A stretch of 64,000 nucleotides of DNA, from the NCBI RefSeq assembly GCF_019679435.2, contig NZ_CP139781.1:372001-436000 (forward strand). Reading direction: 5' to 3'. The number at the start of each line of letters is the position of its first letter. The stretch's first letter is position 1. Both the position numbers and the translations under genes were made by a program. A model generated the notes under the pieces. That model ran no database searches. It saw only the letters and a program-made list of their open reading frames with translations, and had not been told where the DNA came from. Origin of the DNA: Actomonas aquatica. GTDB lineage: Bacteria > Verrucomicrobiota > Verrucomicrobiia > Opitutales > Opitutaceae. Shown here piece after piece: positions 27,501-37,839 of this stretch.

Positions 27501-28007
27501 GAGTTTGGAGTTGAAGCCGTCGGCAAAGACCTTGGAGGAGTCGGCCACGCCATCGCCATCGGTGTCCTCGACGAGGCGCACGACTTCGGTCTCAATGGCG
27601 AGGTCGGAGGCCTGTCCGCCGAAGACGTTGTCGATGAGTTTGGTGCGGTCTTCGATGGTCTCGGCGGCGAGTTCGTGTTCGAGGATCGGCATGTAGCCGC
27701 GGATATCGAGCACGCTACTGCGGTAGCGATGGGTCTCGGAGACGAAGAGGCGGCCTTGTTCGTCGAAATCGAAGGCGACGGGGTTGGAGAGCATGGGCTC
27801 GGCGGCCCAGAGTTTGATCTCAAAGGCGTCGTCGGTGCGGAAGTTGGCGATGGCACGCTCGGCGTCGAGGGAAGCGGGCGTCAGCACCGGCTCAGGCAAC
27901 CGGGTCTCGGCGGGGTCGAGTTCGAGCTCGGGATAGGGCGGCAGGGCAGCGACGGCGATCGCGGTGCAAGCCACGCCGACAAGGGGTAAGGGGAGGCGGT
28001 AGTTCAC
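24600..28007 (-). CDS. PVC-type haem-binding CxxCH protein with HEAT repeats
   Basis: The GTG at 28007 gives a protein of about 1135 residues starting with a good signal sequence (MNYRLPLPLVGVACTAIAVA); a TTG at 28049 would add 14 unlikely residues. The N-terminal half is a beta-propeller dehydrogenase-like domain (LWAAEPMLSNPVAFDFDEQG, SETHRYR) as in membrane-bound sugar dehydrogenases of this phylum. A long alanine-rich HEAT-like repeat region follows, then a C-terminal cytochrome c domain with CTRCH. The protein is exported and probably oxidises a sugar or polyol, passing electrons to the respiratory chain; the substrate cannot be told. A hairpin terminator follows. Confidence 0.85.
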   Translation of the reverse strand: MNYRLPLPLVGVACTAIAVAALPPYPELELDPAETRLPEPVLTPASLDAERAIANFRTDDAFEIKLWAAEPMLSNPVAFDFDEQGRLFVSETHRYRSSVLDIRGYMPILEHELAAETIEDRTKLIDNVFGGQASDLAIETEVVRLVEDTDGDGVADSSKVFADGFNSKLDGIASGVLARDGKVWFTNIPSLWQFDTDAAGTTATARHELIRGFGVRFGYTGHDLHGLIFGPDGKLYFSIGDRSTNATSAVDDTHVKLLDQGAVFRCNPDGSDFELVAWGLRNPQELAFNEYGDLLTGDNDCDNGDLERLVHVVEGGDSGWSVGYQFAPRGRAGPWMSEDLWKPDFPGRPAYLLPPMANIEDGPSGIVYYPGTGLSPAYDQTLFITHFKGSIARSGVQSYKVVPQGATYDVTASEPFVWGMLPTDVTFGPDSKFYFVDWVVGWPKSNMGRVYSLAPRELSAADRTQRDEVEVLLRGGIKSANTTRLADLLAHPDQRVRTEAQFEFVARGPAHITALAEIAAHDGANLFARLHALWGLGMLQADHDNALARLGFLLGDAHPEVRAQAAKLAGDHRLTEHERTLTALLEDASPRVQFFAAQSLGKLGNADVSPALIDLLRRNDNADAYVRHAAVYALEKLHNHDALTAAESDPSAAVRLGVILVYRRLQDPRIAGFLDDTDPYLAREAAIAINDAPIPEALPALAALLGERDLDDEALQLRILNARHRLGRPADSVALAAYAARADVPADLREEALYQLAATPEPFHRDRIAGVYRPLPSRDPAPTLAALQQQLPTLLAAAEPSVKQATLDAIRTLELKTALPNLRELVANASVAGEVRADALTLLDELGDDQIQASVAIAGASDAPELRMATLPILARLSPPEALPVLRTMSSAGTAREQQAAFTAIADLADPAAADLLLAGLKRLQAGELPYLAQFELLDAAEASDAPAVQAAVGDLKAHWDTAGDKLAPFRGALAGGDPRAGWRLFNEHPVLACTRCHKVNGEGGEAGPDLSEIADRQSTEYILESIIDPNAAIAPGFDVVAFSLKGGGYTAGIIQEETAERIVVIDAAAETYVIDPANVEARSAAPSSMPPIFGMILQRDELRDLMAFMRNLKPREETGEGEGPARAVHGEIEE

Positions 28008-28170
28008 GGGCAAGAAGGGCAAGGGGACGGCAAACGGAGCCGGAGACAAGGCCGGTTCGGCAATTCACCCCAGCGAAAAGCAGCCGAGGTGGCTTAATGA
28101 TAAATGCGTCGAGTGGCCGGATCCGAGGTTCCGGCCGGCCGGCGGTGTGGGGGGGGGAGGCGAGGCCGAC

Positions 28171-29046
28171 TCAGACGGTGCAGAGCTTGATGGCGCGGGC
28201 GAGCGGAGCGATCGGATCGGCCTCGGTGGGCACAAACTCCTGGCCTACGTAGCCGGTGTAACCGCTCTCTGCGATGGCCCGCATCACGGCCGGGTAGTGG
28301 ATCTCTTGGAAGGCGCCATCGAGCTCATGGCGCCCCGGGTTGCCTCCGGTGTGGTAGTGAGCGATCCATTGGCCGTGATCCCGGATGGTGCGGATGAGGT
28401 CACCCTCCATGATCTGCATGTGGTAGATGTCGTAGAGTAGCTTGAAGTGCTCGGAGCCGACCTTTTCGCAGAGCTGCACACCCCACGGGGTGGTGTCACA
28501 TTGGTAGTCGATGTGGTTCACCTTGGAGTTGAGCAACTCCATGCAAAGCGTGACGCCGTGCTGGCGGGCGATGGGTTCGATAAGGGCGAGACCCTCGGCG
28601 CAGATTTCAAGGCCCTCGGCGGCGGAGAGACCGCGACGATTGCCGGAGAACACGATCATGTTGCGCTGGCCGGCGTCGGCCATGGCCGGGATTTTTTCGG
28701 CCATAAAGGCGCGGATGGCCTCGTGGTTGGCGCGATCATTGAGACCGTTGGTGATGCCGCCAGGGACGCCCCAAACCATTGCGCAATCGAGTCCGCGAGC
28801 GGCGAGAATCGGTAGCTCTTCCACGGATACGAGTTCGACGGAGTGGAGGCCGGCGTCCTTGCCGCGGTCGCACAGTTCTTCCAGCGACAGGTCCTTGTAG
28901 CACCAGCGGCAGGCGGAGTGCTTGTAGCGTCCTTTGGGCTCGTCGGGCAGGTCGTGGGCGAGGGCGCGCGTGCCGGTGAGGGCAGCGGAGGCGGCGGCGA
29001 GGGCTGAGCCGGTGGCAAGGTTTTTCAAGGCGGAGCGGCGGGTCAT
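28171..29046 (-). CDS. Tat-exported sugar isomerase/epimerase-like TIM-barrel protein
   Basis: The start at 29046 gives a 291-residue protein with a twin-arginine leader (MTRRSALKNLATGSALAAAS). The body resembles hydroxypyruvate isomerase and the xylose-isomerase-like TIM-barrel family: metal ligands are suggested by MELLNSKVNH, LLYDIYHMQIMEGD and GYVGQEFVP. Members interconvert small keto and aldehyde sugars, but exported Tat versions in this phylum are uncharacterised. It lies upstream of the PVC cytochrome gene in the same orientation, separated by about 160 bases, so the two may serve one periplasmic sugar pathway. Confidence 0.8.
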   Translation of the reverse strand: MTRRSALKNLATGSALAAASAALTGTRALAHDLPDEPKGRYKHSACRWCYKDLSLEELCDRGKDAGLHSVELVSVEELPILAARGLDCAMVWGVPGGITNGLNDRANHEAIRAFMAEKIPAMADAGQRNMIVFSGNRRGLSAAEGLEICAEGLALIEPIARQHGVTLCMELLNSKVNHIDYQCDTTPWGVQLCEKVGSEHFKLLYDIYHMQIMEGDLIRTIRDHGQWIAHYHTGGNPGRHELDGAFQEIHYPAVMRAIAESGYTGYVGQEFVPTEADPIAPLARAIKLCTV

Positions 29047-29100
29047 GGGGCTGGGGTAGTGCACGGCCGGACGTTGCTCAGGCCATCGGGCCGAGGCCAG

Positions 29101-29136
29101 TAAGAAACAAGGCGCACCCGGATAGGGTGCGCCTTG
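29101..29136 (-). terminator. Terminator of the methylmalonyl-CoA decarboxylase operon
   Basis: A perfect 12-bp stem (CAAGGCGCACCC / GGGTGCGCCTTG, loop GGATA) lies 36 bases beyond the end of the beta-subunit gene. On the leftward strand it is followed by TTTCTTA, a fair U-tract. Confidence 0.72.
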
Positions 29137-29171
29137 GAAGGTGTTTTCGGATCGGCGAGAGGTTGGCCGAA

Positions 29172-30407
29172 TCAGCTACCGGACAAGGTCGAGATGAGGA
29201 AGCCGGCGGCGACCGCGGTGCCGATGACGCCAGCGACGTTGGGTCCCATGGCGTGCATCATCAGGTAGTTGCCCGGATCGGCGCGTTGACCTTCCACGTG
29301 GGAGACGCGGGCGGCCATGGGCACGGCGGACACACCGGCGGAACCGATGAGCGGGTTGATCGGGGTCTTGCTGACCATGTTCATCAGCTTGGCCATCAAC
29401 ACGCCGGTGGCGGTCGAGACACAGAAGGCGATGACGCCGAGCACGATGATCTTCAGGGTCGCCGGAGCGAGGAAGCTGTCGGCTCGCATGGTGATACCGA
29501 CGCTGGTGCCGAGGAAGATCGTCAGCACGTTGATGATCTCGTTCTGGGCGGCCTTCACGAGGCGCTCGGTCACACCGGACTCACGCAGGAAGTTGCCGAG
29601 CATGAGCATACCGATGAGAGCGGTGGCATCGGGCACCAGCAGCACGCAGATGACCATCACCCCCATGGCGAAGACGAGTTTCTCGAGCTTTGAGACCTTG
29701 CGCAGCGACTTCATGCGGATCTTGCGTTCCTTCTCGGTGGTGAGGAGGCGCATGATTGGTGGCTGGATGAGTGGCACCAGTGACATGTAGCTGTAAGCGG
29801 CCACGGCGATCGCTCCGAGCAGCTCGGGGGCGAGCTTGTTGGAGAGGAAGATCGCGGTCGGTCCATCGGCGCCGCCGATGATGCCGATCGAAGCCGCCTG
29901 CGCCGGCGAGAAGCCGAGCAGGAACGAGCTGAAGAAGGTGAGGAAGACACCGGCCTGGGCCGCAGCGCCGAGCAGCAAGGTGCGCGGCATGGCGATGAGC
30001 GGTCCGAAGTCGGTGAGCGCACCGACGCCGAGGAAGATCAACGGCGGGATGAGCTCGAGTTTGATGCCTTGGGAGATGAAGTCGTAGAGACCACCTTCCA
30101 TCTTGGTGACGTGCAGCGTCTGGGTGACGGTGCCGTCGGCAGCAGGTTCTCCGGCCACAGCCTCACCGTGCTGTTCCACCCGTGCTTCCAGACGGAAGGT
30201 GGCGGGATCGACCGGGTCGATCATGCCACGGGTGGGCAGGTTGGCGAGGACGGCGCCAAAGGCGATGGGCACCAAGAGCAAGGGTTCAAAACCCTTGGCT
30301 ACAGCCAAATAGAGCAGGACTGCGGCGATGCCCCACATGATGAGCATGCCCACGGAGACCTGGCTGAATCCAGTGGTGCTGAAGAAGTCGATGAGGTTTT
30401 GCAGCAT
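29172..30407 (-). CDS. mmdB: Na+-pumping decarboxylase beta subunit (MmdB/OadB/GcdB)
   Basis: This 411-residue polytopic membrane protein carries the family signature GIIGGADGPTAIFL, whose Asp takes part in Na+ transport. It catalyses decarboxylation of carboxybiotin and couples it to Na+ export across the inner membrane. A charged insert (residues ~70-110: RLEARVEQHGEAVAGEPAADGT) between early membrane helices is longer than I expect for the family. The gene is last in the leftward operon, 16 bases after the delta-type subunit, and is followed by a terminator. Substrate identity (methylmalonyl-CoA rather than oxaloacetate) comes from the alpha subunit and the neighbouring epimerase and mutase genes. 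Confidence 0.9.
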   Translation of the reverse strand: MLQNLIDFFSTTGFSQVSVGMLIMWGIAAVLLYLAVAKGFEPLLLVPIAFGAVLANLPTRGMIDPVDPATFRLEARVEQHGEAVAGEPAADGTVTQTLHVTKMEGGLYDFISQGIKLELIPPLIFLGVGALTDFGPLIAMPRTLLLGAAAQAGVFLTFFSSFLLGFSPAQAASIGIIGGADGPTAIFLSNKLAPELLGAIAVAAYSYMSLVPLIQPPIMRLLTTEKERKIRMKSLRKVSKLEKLVFAMGVMVICVLLVPDATALIGMLMLGNFLRESGVTERLVKAAQNEIINVLTIFLGTSVGITMRADSFLAPATLKIIVLGVIAFCVSTATGVLMAKLMNMVSKTPINPLIGSAGVSAVPMAARVSHVEGQRADPGNYLMMHAMGPNVAGVIGTAVAAGFLISTLSGS

Positions 30408-30422
30408 GGTAGTGCTTTCTCG

Positions 30423-30803
30423 TTAGCGCACGCGGTGGGAGGAGAAGTGATCGCGCCGACCCTCGGCAGCCCAGTTGGTCGAGCCTTCGATGGCCTTGAT
30501 GGAGGCGATCCGGTGGGGACGTCCCTTCAAGGTCACGTGGATGGCTGCGGTGATGGCTGCGAGGAGTTCAGGCGTGGGGCCGGAAGCCGCGACCGGAGCC
30601 GCCGCTGCCGGAGCTGCAGCAGGAGCTGCGGCCGGAGCGGGGGTGGTCGGTCGATTGCGGAATATGCGGCCCAGCACCTCCAAAAACACCCAAATCGCGA
30701 TGAGTGCGGAGAACACAACCACCAAGCCAGTGACTTGAAACTCCACCAAATCGGTGACGGTTGGGTTCTCGGACAGGTTGGCGAGGGGGAGTGTGGTGAG
30801 CAT
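30423..30803 (-). CDS. OadG/MmdD-type small membrane subunit of the Na+ decarboxylase
   Basis: The start at 30803 gives 126 residues. A single membrane helix (LVVVFSALIAIWVFLEVLGR, ~residues 24-43) is followed by an Ala-Pro-rich linker and a C-terminal segment PELLAAITAAIHVTLKGRPHRI, typical of OadG-family subunits, where it helps assemble the complex. It lies between the biotin carrier and beta-subunit genes in the order seen in sodium-pumping decarboxylase operons. Both gaps are short, so the genes are co-transcribed. Confidence 0.82.
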   Translation of the reverse strand: MLTTLPLANLSENPTVTDLVEFQVTGLVVVFSALIAIWVFLEVLGRIFRNRPTTPAPAAAPAAAPAAAAPVAASGPTPELLAAITAAIHVTLKGRPHRIASIKAIEGSTNWAAEGRRDHFSSHRVR

Positions 30804-30825
30804 GGTGCGAATGTTGGCTGAAGAT

Positions 30826-31212
30826 TTAGCCGAGTTGCAGAATGACGGCACCCTCTTCGACGCCGTCGCCCGGAGCGACCGCCACGGAAGAGACGGTGCC
30901 GGCTTGTTCGGCGTAAATGAAGGTATTCATCTTCATCGCTTCGACGGTCGCCACTTGGGCACCGGCTTCGATGGTGTCGCCGACTTTGACGTCGACGGAC
31001 ACGATCTTACCGGCCAGCGGGCTCACGATGGCACCGGCACCGGCGGCCACGGGGGCGGGAGCCGGACGCGGAGCGGCGGGAGCCGGGGCGGCGACAGGCG
31101 GCGTCGCAGCCGGAAGAGGAGCCGCGGCGGAAGCAACGGCCGGAGTCTCGTCGAGGGTCTCGACGACGACGTCATACGATTTTCCGTCTACGGTGACGCG
31201 AAGTTTTTTCAT
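30826..31212 (-). CDS. mmdC: Biotin carboxyl carrier subunit of the decarboxylase (MmdC-like)
   Basis: This 128-residue protein ends in a biotinyl domain with the attachment motif EAMKM (Lys carries biotin, ~residue 94). The front part (KLRVTVDGKSYDVVVETLDE) fits the usual N-terminus, and an Ala-Pro linker (~residues 30-60) gives the swinging arm. It shuttles CO2 from the alpha subunit to the membrane beta subunit. It lies 62 bases after the carboxyltransferase gene in the same operon. Confidence 0.9.
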   Translation of the reverse strand: MKKLRVTVDGKSYDVVVETLDETPAVASAAAPLPAATPPVAAPAPAAPRPAPAPVAAGAGAIVSPLAGKIVSVDVKVGDTIEAGAQVATVEAMKMNTFIYAEQAGTVSSVAVAPGDGVEEGAVILQLG

Positions 31213-31274
31213 AGCGATTTATCAGCGGGAAGGGTTCGGTAAGGATTTGGTGGTGATGCGGTCAGGCCGGGCCA

Positions 31275-32828
31275 TTAGAGCGGGATGTTACCGTGCTTCT
31301 TCGGCGGGCGGGTCTCACGCTTGGAGAGCGTGTTGCGCAGGGCCATGGCGACGATGCCGCGGGTCTGGGAGGGTTCGATGATGTCGGTGATCATGCCCTT
31401 GGCCGCGGCGCGGTAGGGAGAGGCGAACTTGTCGCGGTAGTCGGCGGCAAATTCGGCGGAGGCCTTGGCGGGATCCTCGGCGGCGTCGATTTCGCGCTTG
31501 TAGAGAATCTTCACGGCACCTTCGGCACCCATGACGGCGATCTCAGCGGTCGGCCAGGCGAAGACCATGTCGGCACCCATGTCGGCACTGCACATGGCGA
31601 GGTAGGCACCGCCGTAGGCTTTGCGCATGATGACGGTGATCTTCGGCACGGTGGAGGCCGCGTAGGCGAAGAGCATCTTGGCGCCGTGGCGGATGATGCC
31701 GCCGCGCTCCTGGGCAACGCCGGGCAGGAAGCCGGGGACGTCGACGAGGGTGACGATCGGAATGTTGAAGATGTTGCAGAAGCGGATGAAGCGCGCGGAT
31801 TTGTCCGAGGCGTCGATGTCCAGGGTGCCGGCCTTGACGTTCGGCTGGTTGGCGACGATGCCCGTCACGATTCCTTGGATACGGCAGAAGCCGACGACGA
31901 TGTTCTTGGCGAAGAATTCCTGCACCTCGAGGAAGTCGCCGTCGTCAACGAGGCGATGGATCACCTTCTTGACGTCGAGGGGGGACTTCGGGTCGGCCGG
32001 GAGAATGTCGTTCATCTCGTGGTCGGGATTGAGCACGAGATTGGGCGGCGGACGGTGGGGCGGATCACCGACGTTGTTGGACGGCAGGAAGGAGAGGAGT
32101 TTCTTCGCGATCTGCAGGGCGTGCTGCTCGTCGTTGGCGATGAAGTGCACGTTGCCGGAGATGGCGGCGTGCGCATCGGCGGAGCCGATCTCTTCCATCG
32201 TGGTGGTCTGACCGGTGGATGCCTTGATGACCTCGGGACCGCAGATGAACATCTGGGCGTTCTTGCGGGTCATGATGAGGAAGTCGGTCAGGGCGGGGGA
32301 GTAGGCCGCACCACCGGCGCAGGGGCCGGCGATGATGGAGACCTGCGGAACCACGCCGGAGAGCAGCACGTTCTTGAAGAACACCTGGCCGTAGCCGGAG
32401 AGGGAATCCTCACCCTCCTGAATGCGGGCGCCACCGGAGTCGTTGATGCCGAGAACCGGCATGCCGGCCTGACCGGCATATTCCATGATGTCGCAGATCT
32501 TCTTGGCGTGAATGCGACCGAGGGCGCCACCACCGACGGTGAAGTCCTGGCTGAAGGCGGCGACCGGACGGCCGTCGACGTAACCGACGCCGGTGACGAC
32601 ACCATCACCAGGCATGGACTTCTTTTCCATGCCGAACTGGTTGCAGGTGTGCTGCGCGAGCTGGCCAAACTCCATGAAGGTGCCCGGCTCGAAGAGGGCC
32701 GCGAGGCGCTCACGGGCGGTGAGCAGGCCTTTTTCGTGCCGCTTGGCGATTCGGGCTTCGCCGCCACCGAGTTCGGCGACTTGGCGAGCCTCCTCGAGGC
32801 GTTTGAGGTGTTCGGGTGCGATAGGCAT
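31275..32828 (-). CDS. mmdA: Methylmalonyl-CoA decarboxylase alpha subunit / acyl-CoA carboxyltransferase
   Basis: The 517 residues are the family length and contain paired crotonase-fold carboxyltransferase halves with the CoA and carboxybiotin loops INDSGGARIQEG (~128-139) and YGGAYLAMCSAD (~400). It moves the carboxyl of (S)-methylmalonyl-CoA to biotin, giving propionyl-CoA. The same family includes propionyl-CoA carboxylase beta; adjacent membrane subunits and the absence of a biotin carboxylase gene favour the sodium-pumping decarboxylase. It is second in the operon, about 45 bases after the epimerase. Confidence 0.9.
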   Translation of the reverse strand: MPIAPEHLKRLEEARQVAELGGGEARIAKRHEKGLLTARERLAALFEPGTFMEFGQLAQHTCNQFGMEKKSMPGDGVVTGVGYVDGRPVAAFSQDFTVGGGALGRIHAKKICDIMEYAGQAGMPVLGINDSGGARIQEGEDSLSGYGQVFFKNVLLSGVVPQVSIIAGPCAGGAAYSPALTDFLIMTRKNAQMFICGPEVIKASTGQTTTMEEIGSADAHAAISGNVHFIANDEQHALQIAKKLLSFLPSNNVGDPPHRPPPNLVLNPDHEMNDILPADPKSPLDVKKVIHRLVDDGDFLEVQEFFAKNIVVGFCRIQGIVTGIVANQPNVKAGTLDIDASDKSARFIRFCNIFNIPIVTLVDVPGFLPGVAQERGGIIRHGAKMLFAYAASTVPKITVIMRKAYGGAYLAMCSADMGADMVFAWPTAEIAVMGAEGAVKILYKREIDAAEDPAKASAEFAADYRDKFASPYRAAAKGMITDIIEPSQTRGIVAMALRNTLSKRETRPPKKHGNIPL

Positions 32829-32873
32829 CGGAGTGAAGGGGAAATGAAACGTGAAGGTGGAGGCGGACCGGAC

Positions 32874-33278
32874 TTATTCCTTGGGCGCGCAGAATTCGGT
32901 GAGCACACCGTGGGTCGACTTCGGGTGCAGGAAGGCGACCATCTTGTTGGCGGCACCCTCGAAGGGGGTCTCGTGGATCAAGCGCACACCGGCATCGGCC
33001 GCGCCCTTGAGCTGGGCCTCGATGCCATCGGTGGCGAAAGCGACGTGGTGGATGCCCTCGCCGTTTTTCTCCAGAAACTTGGCAATGGGGCTGTCGTCGG
33101 CCGTGGGCTCGAGCAGCTCCAAGTGGACCTCGCCGCAATGGAAGAAGGCGGTGCGCACTTTTTGCGACGCCACCTCTTCGGTGTGTTCGCACTTAAGGCC
33201 GAGCGCCTTTTCGTAGTAAGCAATGGCGGTATCTAGGTTTTTAACCGCGATGCCGAGGTGATCGATTCGAGTAATCAT
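32874..33278 (-). CDS. mce: Methylmalonyl-CoA epimerase
   Basis: The ATG at 33278 has AAGGAG just upstream and gives 134 residues, the usual size. It is a vicinal-oxygen-chelate protein: MITRIDHLGIAVKNLD, HLELLEP and GIHHVAFATDG supply the His and Glu metal ligands. It interconverts (R)- and (S)-methylmalonyl-CoA, linking the divergently transcribed mutase to the decarboxylase downstream. It is the first gene of the leftward operon. Confidence 0.93.
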   Translation of the reverse strand: MITRIDHLGIAVKNLDTAIAYYEKALGLKCEHTEEVASQKVRTAFFHCGEVHLELLEPTADDSPIAKFLEKNGEGIHHVAFATDGIEAQLKGAADAGVRLIHETPFEGAANKMVAFLHPKSTHGVLTEFCAPKE

Positions 33279-33473
33279 GGCTCCTTGTCTGAGTTGTGCG
33301 GAGCAGATCATGCCGCAGATTTTGAGGGGTGGCTCGGCATGGATTGCGTTTGGGTGGGCATGGTTTGCGCAATGCCCCCGGTGATTGCGGTGGGAACGGG
33401 TATGCTTTGGCAAAATGTGCGCAGTCGTATGGGCCCGGGCGCGATAACATCATCCCGCAACGTCCGAACAACC
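33279..33473. promoter_or_regulatory. Divergent promoter region between mce and mutA
   Basis: This 195-base region separates the two divergent units of the propionate pathway and must hold both promoters. I looked for a cobalamin riboswitch (mutase uses B12) and did not see its conserved B12-box-like core. No clear operator could be assigned. Confidence 0.4.
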
Positions 33474-35504
33474 ATGGACCAAAATAACAGCCCAAAGAAT
33501 TCTCCAGAGGAACCCTTGGCCGAAGCGCTCGCCGCGTGGCGTGCGCAGGTCGAACGAGACTTGAAGGGAGCACCGTTTGAAAAACGGCTGATCACTCGCA
33601 CCCCGGAAGGTATTTCTCTCAATCCGCTCTATACGCGCGCTGACCTGCCGGCCGGTTTCTCGGCCGAGGAAGCGCCCGGAACCGGCTCTCGGGTGCGTGG
33701 CACTCGCGCGCCCGGCGACACGAAAGTCTGTCGCCGGCTGCAGGCGATCAATCGCGCCGATGCCGATGGCTTCAACACCGCCTTGCGGGCGGCCCTCATG
33801 GCCGGCCAGGACGCGGTGGTGGTGCCGGGAGCCGACCTGGCCGCTCAAGGCGGCTGGGCTCCGGCCAAGCTCGAGGAGCTCACGCAGGCCCTGCGCGAGG
33901 TCGAGCTCACCGCCGTGCCGGTGCATTTCCCGGTCGGCGCCAGTGCGCTGCCGGCCATCGCGATGCTGGTCGCTTACGCCGAAGAGCGTGGCCTGAGCCT
34001 CGAAACCCTTTGCGGCAGCGTGGCGGCCGATCCGATCGCCGCCGCTGTGCGCGAAGGCGCGATGCCGGCCGATATGTCCCCGGTGTGGGATGATGTCGCC
34101 AGCAGCGTCAACTGGTCCGCCGAGAAGGCTCCGGGACTGCGCACCGTCGCGGTCGACGCTTCGGTTTGGTCCGACGCCGGCGCCAATGCCGTGCAGGAGC
34201 TCGGTCTCGCCCTCGCGGCGATCGCGGAAAACGTCCGCGGTCTCGAAGGCAAGGACGTCGCGCTCGAGAAGCTCGCCGCCGCCACGCTGGTGCGTTTCGG
34301 CATCGGACCGCGCTTCTTCATGGAGCTCGCCAAGTTCCGCGCCTGGCGCGTGGTGCTGGCCAAGCTGATGGTCGCGCTCGACGGTGATGCCGCCGACGCC
34401 GCCGCGGTCGAAGTCGTCGCCCAGACCGGGCGTTGGAACAAGACCCGCCTCGACACGCATGTGAATATGCTGCGCACCACCACCGAAGGCCTCTCCGCCA
34501 TGCTCGGCGGGGTCGACGGCCTGAGTATCGAAGCTTTCGATACGGTGACCGGCGCCAACAGCGCGGTGGGTGAGCGTATCGCCCGCAACCTGCACGTCCT
34601 GCTGAGCGAAGAGTTCGGCTTCAGCGTGCCGGCCGACGCCGCCGGTGGTTCCTGGTATGTGGAAAACACCACCGACCAACTCGCCCGCAAGGCCTGGGCC
34701 TTCTTCCAGGAGGTCGAGAAGCAGGGCGGTCTCGTGGCCGCGCTGAAGGCCGGTTGGGTGCAGACCCAGCTCGCCGGCACGGCCAAGGGCCGCGACCGCG
34801 ACTACGCCGTGCGCCGCAGTGGTCTCATCGGCACGAACCTCTTCCCGAATGCCAAGGACGTCATCAAAGACGCCGCCGCTGCTCCGGCTGCGGTCTCGGC
34901 CTTCATCGCCGCCGACACCAGCATCGCCTGGTCCAACCGCCTCAGCAACGCGGTCGACGCCCTGCGCGCCGGTAACGCCGTCGCGACGGTGGTCGGCGAC
35001 ACGCCGATGGCGACCGAGCCGCTCACCGAGCTGCCGGTTTACAAGGCCGCCGCGCCGTTCGAGGCCATGCGTCTCGCCGCCGCGGATCTCGCCACCAAGC
35101 GTGGTCAGGCCCCCACGGTGTTCTTCGCCAAGATGGGCCCGGTAAAGCAGCACAAGCCGCGCGCCGATTTCTCGGCCGGTTTCCTCTCCGTCGGTGGATT
35201 TGCGCTCAACTCGAAAGCCGCCTTCGCGACGGCCGAAGAGGCTGCGGCAGCCGCCCTCGAAAGTGGGGCCGACGCGCTCGTGATCTGCTCGACCGATGAT
35301 ACCTACCCGGACCTCGTCCCGCCGCTCTGCGCGGCCGTGAAGGCCGCCAAGCCCGACATGCAAATCGTGCTGGCCGGTCTCCCGCGTGACGAAGCCGTGC
35401 AAAAGCAGTTCACCGACGCCGGGGTGGATGAGTTCATCCACGTGCGGGCCGACGTGCCTGCCACCCTGAGCCGCATGCTCAATCGTATCGGAGCCAACCT
35501 CTAA
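33474..35504 (+). CDS. mutA: Methylmalonyl-CoA mutase small subunit
   Basis: The ATG at 33474 gives 676 residues beginning [17 protein letters not shown]; the frame extends upstream without support. It has the mutase TIM-barrel and a C-terminal flavodoxin-like region, but the B12-binding DxHxxG motif is absent at the equivalent position ([17 protein letters not shown]), as expected for the non-catalytic small subunit. It pairs with the large subunit encoded 13 bases downstream. The heterodimer isomerises succinyl-CoA and (R)-methylmalonyl-CoA. Confidence 0.93.
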   Translation: MDQNNSPKNSPEEPLAEALAAWRAQVERDLKGAPFEKRLITRTPEGISLNPLYTRADLPAGFSAEEAPGTGSRVRGTRAPGDTKVCRRLQAINRADADGFNTALRAALMAGQDAVVVPGADLAAQGGWAPAKLEELTQALREVELTAVPVHFPVGASALPAIAMLVAYAEERGLSLETLCGSVAADPIAAAVREGAMPADMSPVWDDVASSVNWSAEKAPGLRTVAVDASVWSDAGANAVQELGLALAAIAENVRGLEGKDVALEKLAAATLVRFGIGPRFFMELAKFRAWRVVLAKLMVALDGDAADAAAVEVVAQTGRWNKTRLDTHVNMLRTTTEGLSAMLGGVDGLSIEAFDTVTGANSAVGERIARNLHVLLSEEFGFSVPADAAGGSWYVENTTDQLARKAWAFFQEVEKQGGLVAALKAGWVQTQLAGTAKGRDRDYAVRRSGLIGTNLFPNAKDVIKDAAAAPAAVSAFIAADTSIAWSNRLSNAVDALRAGNAVATVVGDTPMATEPLTELPVYKAAAPFEAMRLAAADLATKRGQAPTVFFAKMGPVKQHKPRADFSAGFLSVGGFALNSKAAFATAEEAAAAALESGADALVICSTDDTYPDLVPPLCAAVKAAKPDMQIVLAGLPRDEAVQKQFTDAGVDEFIHVRADVPATLSRMLNRIGANL

Positions 35505-35517
35505 AGACCTTGCCGAA

Positions 35518-37668
<2,151 letters not shown>

Positions 37669-37706
37669 AGCGCCATCACCGGGTAATAGCTTCCCGCATC
37701 CAACCC

Positions 37707-37800
37707 TGTAGGGCCGCACTTGGCGTGCGGCCGCGACAGCGCGATCCATTCTCGATTTGAGAAATCGCCATCGCGGCTCGACGCCAGGGCGAGCCCTACA
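37707..37800. repeat. Long imperfect palindrome, REP/BIME-like
   Basis: The left arm begins TGTAGGGCCGCACTTGGCG and the right arm, read on the other strand, begins TGTAGGGCTCGCCCTGGCG. Each arm is about 30 bases and they flank about 34 bases that contain a smaller palindrome (ATTCTCGATTTGAGAAAT). This is the form of paired REP elements. It lies between mutB and meaB and may weaken or separate their transcription. Confidence 0.65.
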
Positions 37801-37839
37801 TTTGGATTGGGGCAGCTCGGAACGCCGAGAAAGTCAGAC

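Noticed and set aside
25452-27989. 845-codon rightward open frame opposite the PVC-type cytochrome gene
   Set aside because: Its protein is a low-complexity Gly/Glu/Val/Ala product of antisense GC-rich codons. The leftward frame has a signal peptide, repeats and CTRCH, so it is the real gene.
31293-33236. 647-codon rightward open frame opposite mmdA and mce
   Set aside because: Shadow of well-conserved leftward genes; composition is typical of antisense translation and there is no recognisable domain.
33279-33473. Cobalamin riboswitch upstream of mutA
   Set aside because: The region is large enough in part but lacks the conserved B12-box and the expected paired core by eye.
33450-35441. 663-codon leftward open frame opposite mutA
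   Set aside because: Antisense shadow of the mutase small subunit; His/Gly/Arg-rich with no domain.
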